Shown piece by piece: positions 59,493-64,000 of a DNA stretch of 64,000 nt. Position numbers and translations under genes: made by a program. The notes under the pieces were generated by a model that did no database searches, was not told where the DNA came from, and worked only from the letters and a program-made list of their open reading frames with translations. The stretch is taken from contig CM030717.1 of assembly GCA_017979445.1 (NCBI GenBank), forward strand, positions 10,063,639 through 10,127,638, written 5' to 3'. The first letter of the stretch is position 1, and every line of letters begins with the position of its first letter. This stretch comes from Akebia trifoliata. Its lineage: Eukaryota; Streptophyta; Magnoliopsida; Ranunculales; Lardizabalaceae.

Positions 59493-60391
59493 TCTAAAAG
59501 TAGGGGTGTCAATGGATAGCCGAAATCCGAATTCGAATTCGAAAAATCGGATATTATCCGAAATTTTCGGATATCGGATTCGGATTTGGATGTCAGTTTT
59601 ATATTCGAATGAGTTTCGGATACAAATTCGGATATCGCGATATCCGATTCGATAATATCCGCTCCGATAATGATATATATATTGTGTATTTATGTTTTAC
59701 AACAAAACTTTTTTTATATGTATATATCGTGTTATGTATTCATGTCATATAACATAATGTTATTTTTTAACCTTTATCTTCTCTCTCAACCATCTTCAAA
59801 CGTGAAGAACCAGAACCCACTCTCTCAACCATCTTCAAACGTGAAGATCCAGAACCCAGACGACGTAACAGACACATGGTTTCGATCGAACTCCGTAACC
59901 AATAACTACCGTTGTCTTCTCCGGTCGACGACCATTAGGTACTCTCTCTCTCTCTCTCCGATTTGAACAAGTCGGAGTGACTTTTCGAAGAAAATATGTG
60001 GGTTTCGACTGTATGAACTCCGACTCGTCTTCTCCGACCGGCGAGCATCCAGGTATATTCTCTCTCTCTCCGATCTGAACCAATCGGTACATTCTCTCTC
60101 TCTCTCTCTCTCTCCGATCTGAACGGAGTGATTTTTCGGATGAAATTTGTGGGTTCGACTGTGCGAACTCCGACAGATTGAGGATGACGGTATTTCGTAG
60201 GATATTTTATCGGATCAAATATTATCAGATATCCGATATATTTTTCGGATTCGAATTCGAATGTTTATTAGGGATATCTGATCGGATTCGAATTCGAATT
60301 CGAATTCAGATAGTAGTATTTTTTTCGGATTCGAATTCGGATATAACACTATCCGATCGGATAGGTATCCGTTGACAGCCCTATCTAAAAG
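59493..60391. mobile_element. 883-bp nonautonomous hAT element with perfect target duplication
   Basis: The element is 59501-60383, from TAGGGGTGTCAATGGATAGC to CCGTTGACAGCCCTA. TCTAAAAG flanks it at 59493-59500 and 60384-60391. Subterminal CGAATTCG/CGGATATC words match the 7.3-kb element. The centre holds a 39-bp tandem duplication (CTCTCAACCATCTTCAAACG, about 59780-59857). It also has three diverged copies of a (CT)n-CCGAT(T/C)TGAAC...GTGGGTT(T)CGACTG unit at 59940-60180. The target duplication is perfect, so insertion is probably recent. Confidence 0.92.
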
Positions 60392-60432
60392 GTGTTAAAC
60401 TAAGACAAAGTAAGATGAAATGATTTAGATGT

Positions 60433-60831
60433 ATTCAACAAGGGTCCCGTTCGGCACCCTAAGTTTTACCACACACTTTAACAAACACATTTTGTCCTAC
60501 ATGGGTTAGAAGTTTCAGAATGGGCTGATTTTTGGTGAGGATGATCTCTATGGTGAGGAGATCATCCTCACCAAAAATCAGCTCATTCCAAAACTTCTAA
60601 CCCCATCAAAAATGATTTACAAAAAATGGACGGTCCACGATTTTTCAACATGTAAACATGGGGCTAAACATTTCGGAATTGGCTGATTTTTGGGGAGAAT
60701 GATCTTCTAATCATAGAGATCATCGTCACAAAAAATCAGCCCATTCCAAAACTTCTAACCCATGTAGGACAAAAAACGTTTGTTAAAGTGTGTGGTAAAA
60801 CTTAGGGTGCTGAACATTTCCCATTCAACAA
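60433..60831. mobile_element. Mutator-like double-hairpin MITE with 9-bp target duplication
   Basis: The element is 60442-60822, with ends GGGTCCCGTTCGGCACCCTA and TAGGGTGCTGAACATTTCCC. ATTCAACAA flanks it at 60433-60441 and 60823-60831, a perfect 9-bp duplication typical of Mutator-superfamily insertion. Inside are two hairpins built on GGTGAGGATGATCTC and GATTTTTGGGGAGAATGATC with their inverses, separated by a spacer near TGGACGGTCCACGATTTTTC. Confidence 0.92.
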
Positions 60832-60945
60832 ATGCTGATTACAACTTCAATTAGAAAAAATATTCAAGTTGAATGCTCAAATAGAATGAGAGTAAGACCC
60901 AAAATAATATGGATGGAGACAATGGATATATATATATATATATAT

Positions 60946-61325
60946 GGGTCCCGTTCAGCAACAAACATTTTGACAAACATTTTAGCAAAACATATTTCAA
61001 AACATGGGTTAGAGGTTTTGGAATGGGCTGATTTTTGGTGAGGATGATCTCTACGGTGAGGAGATCATCCTCACCAAAAATCAGCCCATTCCAAAACTTC
61101 TAGCCCTAGTTTACAAGTTGAAAAATCGTGGACCGTCCATTTTTTGTAAATCATTTTTTATGGGGTTAGAAGTTTTGGAATGGGCTGATTTTTTGGTGAG
61201 GATGATCTCCTCACCGTAGAGATCATCCTTACCAAAAATCAGCCCATTCCAAAACCTCTAACCCACGTTTTGAAAAATGTTTTGCCAAAATGTTTTGCCA
61301 AAATGTTTGTTGCTGAACATTTCCC
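60946..61325. mobile_element. Mutator-like double-hairpin MITE in a TA microsatellite
   Basis: It runs from GGGTCCCGTTCAGCAACAAA to TTTGTTGCTGAACATTTCCC, nearly identical to 16730-17086 over most of its length. It has two internal GGTGAGGATGATCTC hairpins around the TGGACCGTCC spacer. (TA)n lies on both sides, at about 60925-60945 and 61326-61334. Overlapping ORFs are palindrome artefacts. Confidence 0.88.
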
Positions 61326-61334
61326 TATATATAT

Positions 61335-62260
61335 AAACACAGGATTGGACCTAATATCACACATCTTGACGTGAAAGTGGATAAGAACCATAGATGTTTT
61401 TTCATTCGTATTTCGAGAAAAAGTATTATTCATTTTTAAAACTAAAGCGAGTGGCAACGGAAATTGGTTATGATTTTGATTGAATATGGATTCAATACTC
61501 TTAAACACTGTATGAAAATAAAATTTTGCCGAATGTGAGGACTACATTTGTTGGTCACTTCTAGAAAAAAGAAAAAATCATTAAGATACCAAAACCTAAG
61601 AAATATATCCATAGCCTTATTAGGATTATCCCAATAAATTGTATATCAGGATCCATAGTCCATAAGATGGTATGCATTCTAGTAAGTACTTAATCCCAAT
61701 TATGATACATGCAAAAATAAAAAAAGGCATGATATGACTAGGGATTTTTAAAAAAATTATGTCAAAAGAATCAATAAAGACAAAAATATGTAATATGACT
61801 TGAGAAAAGTGTTTTACTTTATCAAATTTTTTATTAACTTGATTGTTGATTACAATGATAAGAGCAACAAAACTGAAATTTGATAATAAAAATCAATAAT
61901 ATGACTAAAAAATAAAAACAGGTTGATAATGGTTAACAAACGTTCTTTATTGATATACACTTTTAATTATAAGGCTGGCTCAGGTGATAACCTTGCCTGA
62001 TTGTTTGGACTCAAACTTGGCTCGAATCTGGGTCGGAGTCCCTTCGGTCCAAACTTGGGTCTTGTCCCTGAAAGCTTGGCTTGACAAAACCCAACCCTAC
62101 CAATTCCAAGCTTGGCCACCCTCCCACGGTTAAAATGTAATGAAGTTATTATTTTTTAGATCAGAGGACTTAAACATTTTTACTTTTTTAGTACTTTTAT
62201 GATTGTTTAGAGGATATTTTAGGTTATTTAACCTTTATTACATAAAATGATCATCACCCC
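61335..62260. other. Gene-free intergenic DNA
   Basis: Nothing coding is recognised. A G+C-richer patch at about 61975-62105 (repeated AAACTTGG/CAAGCTTGG words) looks like the end of a degraded transposable element, but no partner end is found. Confidence 0.4.
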
Positions 62261-62269
62261 TCTTTTTTG

Positions 62270-62510
62270 TGTACTTATCATGGGTATCCCCACCCTTTGG
62301 GTGAGACTAATCCCACAATCACGTACACCACCTAGTTGGAAAATCCTACATGAAACTAGTTGAGTTGAAGGTCAATCAAACCCTGGAGGGTGGCTCTAAG
62401 GAATTCATTGTCTCATGGGATTTCGAACACTTGACCTACACTTTTTGAAGAGCTTATCAAGGCTTGGCTTGCCACTAGGCTAACTCTTTGGGGTTTAAAT
62501 GATCATAACA
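62270..62510 (-). repeat. SINE-like repeat
   Basis: GGGATTTCGAACACTTGACC at about 62418-62437 reads on the minus strand as a pol III B-box-like GTTCGAAATCCC. The surrounding text (CACCCTTTGGGTGAGACTAA, CTAACTCTTTGGGG) resembles tRNA-derived repeats of plants and the patch at 53638. No tail or target duplication is seen. Confidence 0.35.
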
Positions 62511-62929
62511 GTTGAAAGAATGTTTAGATCCTTTTCAAATAAAATGATCTCAATATGTATATTGAAAAACTAACATTTTAATAAAGCGTTTGATCTAAGT
62601 TATTCTCCAAGTTTAGTGATCTATTTGTAACTAACATTAATATGTATAAAATTATGATCCAAGTAAAGACCTTGGGTTGAGAGTTGGGCTTGGGAAATCA
62701 ATGGAGGCCCAATTCACCTAAGTCTGAACTAGCCCAAAACCCGAGGGCCACTTGTCAGGACTAACATTAGGGTTGATTGCTCCTCTTTGGTCATTATTTA
62801 AGGGTTGGTCAAAATAACCAATGAAAACTAATAAAAAATCTCTCTCACCAATAATTGATGACTCTTTTTTTTTTTAAATATATGTGACATCATGCCATTA
62901 GTTCTTCAGTTTAGCACATAAATTTTGAT

Positions 62930-63310
62930 CATGGAAATCTTTCCTTACCAACATAGTAAGAATTTAAGTCTTATTAAGGGTCTTTTTACTCAAATAGATT
63001 ATCACATCAACAATCCAACACCACAACCTTCTAAATTTCATTGAATAATTTAGATCCACAAAAAATAATTTATTTTGCTCTTGATCCAAGGTATTGAAAA
63101 TAAACAGTTATCGAACTTCTACTTGAATCCCAAACTTAAAATTAAAATTCAACAGTAAAATTAAAATTTTTTATTTTTATTTTAAAATTCATAGAATTCT
63201 CCTATGCAACTCTAAAGCATAAGATCATGTTTTTGGAGGACACGCGGAGAGTCCAAATACCCTTAGTATGGGTGAAATCCTTACTTAGTAAATGCTAGTA
63301 GGACTTTCGA
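62930..63310. repeat. Partial long-TIR element (left-arm fragment)
   Basis: TTAAGTCTTATTAAGGGTCT, ATCCAACACCACAACCTTCT and AAAATTAAAATTCAACAGT match the left arm of the element at 250-1914 and 3545-5151. A right arm is not present before the window ends. Confidence 0.5.
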
Positions 63311-63766
63311 AACAACCCTCAGTTTCAACAATGTGACACACGTCCATGTGAAGCATGCGGTGGACTCTTAGGACCATCACACATGTTACCTTCGTATTGT
63401 CATTTTCTCATAAAAGCAAAGCATCCCAATTTTCTTGCATAGGTCCTGAAAATGCGGACCACAAGATCCGCTTGATTTTTGAACTTTAAGAGCAAAACTT
63501 TGATCTTTGAAGAGACGTAACGATGATGCTTGAGTCTGGTACAGCGAAAGAACTCAAAACAAGCATACCTCGTGCCTCCAAAGTCCTACCACATTGCCAC
63601 GTTTAATGATGAAAGTGGGACCTATCAACTTGTAATTGACTCATGACATTTGCAAGCAATAATGTCAGCTCTGGATCCCACATTCCCACTTCCCTTTCTT
63701 CCCCAAATTCCACTAAGACAAGTAATCGATGCACAAAGGAAAATAAGCGTGATTAGTGATTTTTAA

Positions 63767-63963
63767 GAGTAAGAATTTACTGACTCCTCCACATGGCCTA
63801 TTCAAAATACTCTCCTGACGTGGCTCGGGATACATTTCTACACATCCCTCCTCAAAATGTATGTAGATGTCTATCCCGAGGCATATAATCTATGATTCTA
63901 ACTCATGCCACATCAGGAGAGATTTTGAGAATGCCACGTGGGAGAGTCAAATTATCACGACTC
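63767..63963. mobile_element. MITE related to the 3014-3238 element
   Basis: The left arm, TGACTCCTCCACATGGCCTA followed by TTCAAAATACTCTCCTGACG, pairs with the right arm, TCAGGAGAGATTTTGAGAAT followed by GCCACGTGGGAGAGTCA. The right end, AATTATCACGACTC, matches the TIR of 3014-3238 (GAGTCGTGATAATA). The left end is worn. Confidence 0.65.
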
Positions 63964-64000
63964 GATTTTTAATGGTTGAATTTGAGTTTTTTTTAGTAAT

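Noticed and set aside
1..64000. CRISPR array, bacterial operon or integrated virus
   Set aside because: No regularly spaced identical repeats were seen, no bacterial gene clusters, and no viral replication or coat genes. RT-like pieces belong to Copia and LINE elements.

Overview
This is a plant nuclear window, almost certainly from a eudicot. It has intron-rich genes with GT-AG junctions, plant-specific protein families, plant hAT, Copia, LINE and MITE sequences, and A+T-rich spacers. The species cannot be told from the sequence alone. No bacterial, organellar or viral genome is present.

Layout. (1) 1-6.2 kb and 16.2-19.7 kb: three head-to-tail copies of an intronless cytosolic class I small heat-shock protein gene, each with a TATA box and heat-shock elements. 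Copies 1 and 2 share about 2 kb of upstream DNA, so whole units were duplicated. Later transposon insertions now distinguish the units. (2) 6.5-13.8 kb: one hAT transposon of about 7.3 kb lies between copies 2 and 3. It has TAGGGGTGTCAA/TTGACAGCCCTA ends, a near-perfect 8-bp target duplication and a transposase reading frame broken by nonsense codons. Between transposase and right end it carries exon pieces resembling three unrelated host genes: zeta-class glutathione transferase, YUCCA flavin monooxygenase and tonoplast sugar transporter. (3) 20-27 kb: gene-poor, with MITEs and a probable LTR remnant. (4) 27-32.2 kb: a DUF3527-family gene with a 336-bp in-frame internal duplication. (5) 37-41.9 kb: a complete 12-coding-exon inositol phosphorylceramide synthase gene. 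Its leader carries four short upstream ORFs chained by ATGA stop/start overlaps. (6) 42-49 kb: a LINE tail, a diverged repeat array and two unlinked Copia fragments. (7) 49.7-55.1 kb, minus strand: a two-exon RING-CH membrane protein gene whose 4.8-kb intron holds a 5'-truncated LINE. (8) 55.6-64 kb: almost only transposons, including a 1.2-kb foldback, long-TIR elements, two hAT-family elements and two copies of a double-hairpin Mutator-like MITE.

The genes do not form one pathway: three stress chaperones, a sphingolipid enzyme, a probable ubiquitin ligase and a protein of unknown function lie in a transposon-rich background. The most interesting points are the hAT element with captured gene fragments, the stop/start-linked uORF relay before the sphingolipid synthase, and the layered insertions that date the chaperone duplications. 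Protein identities rest on recognition of conserved motifs, not on database searches.
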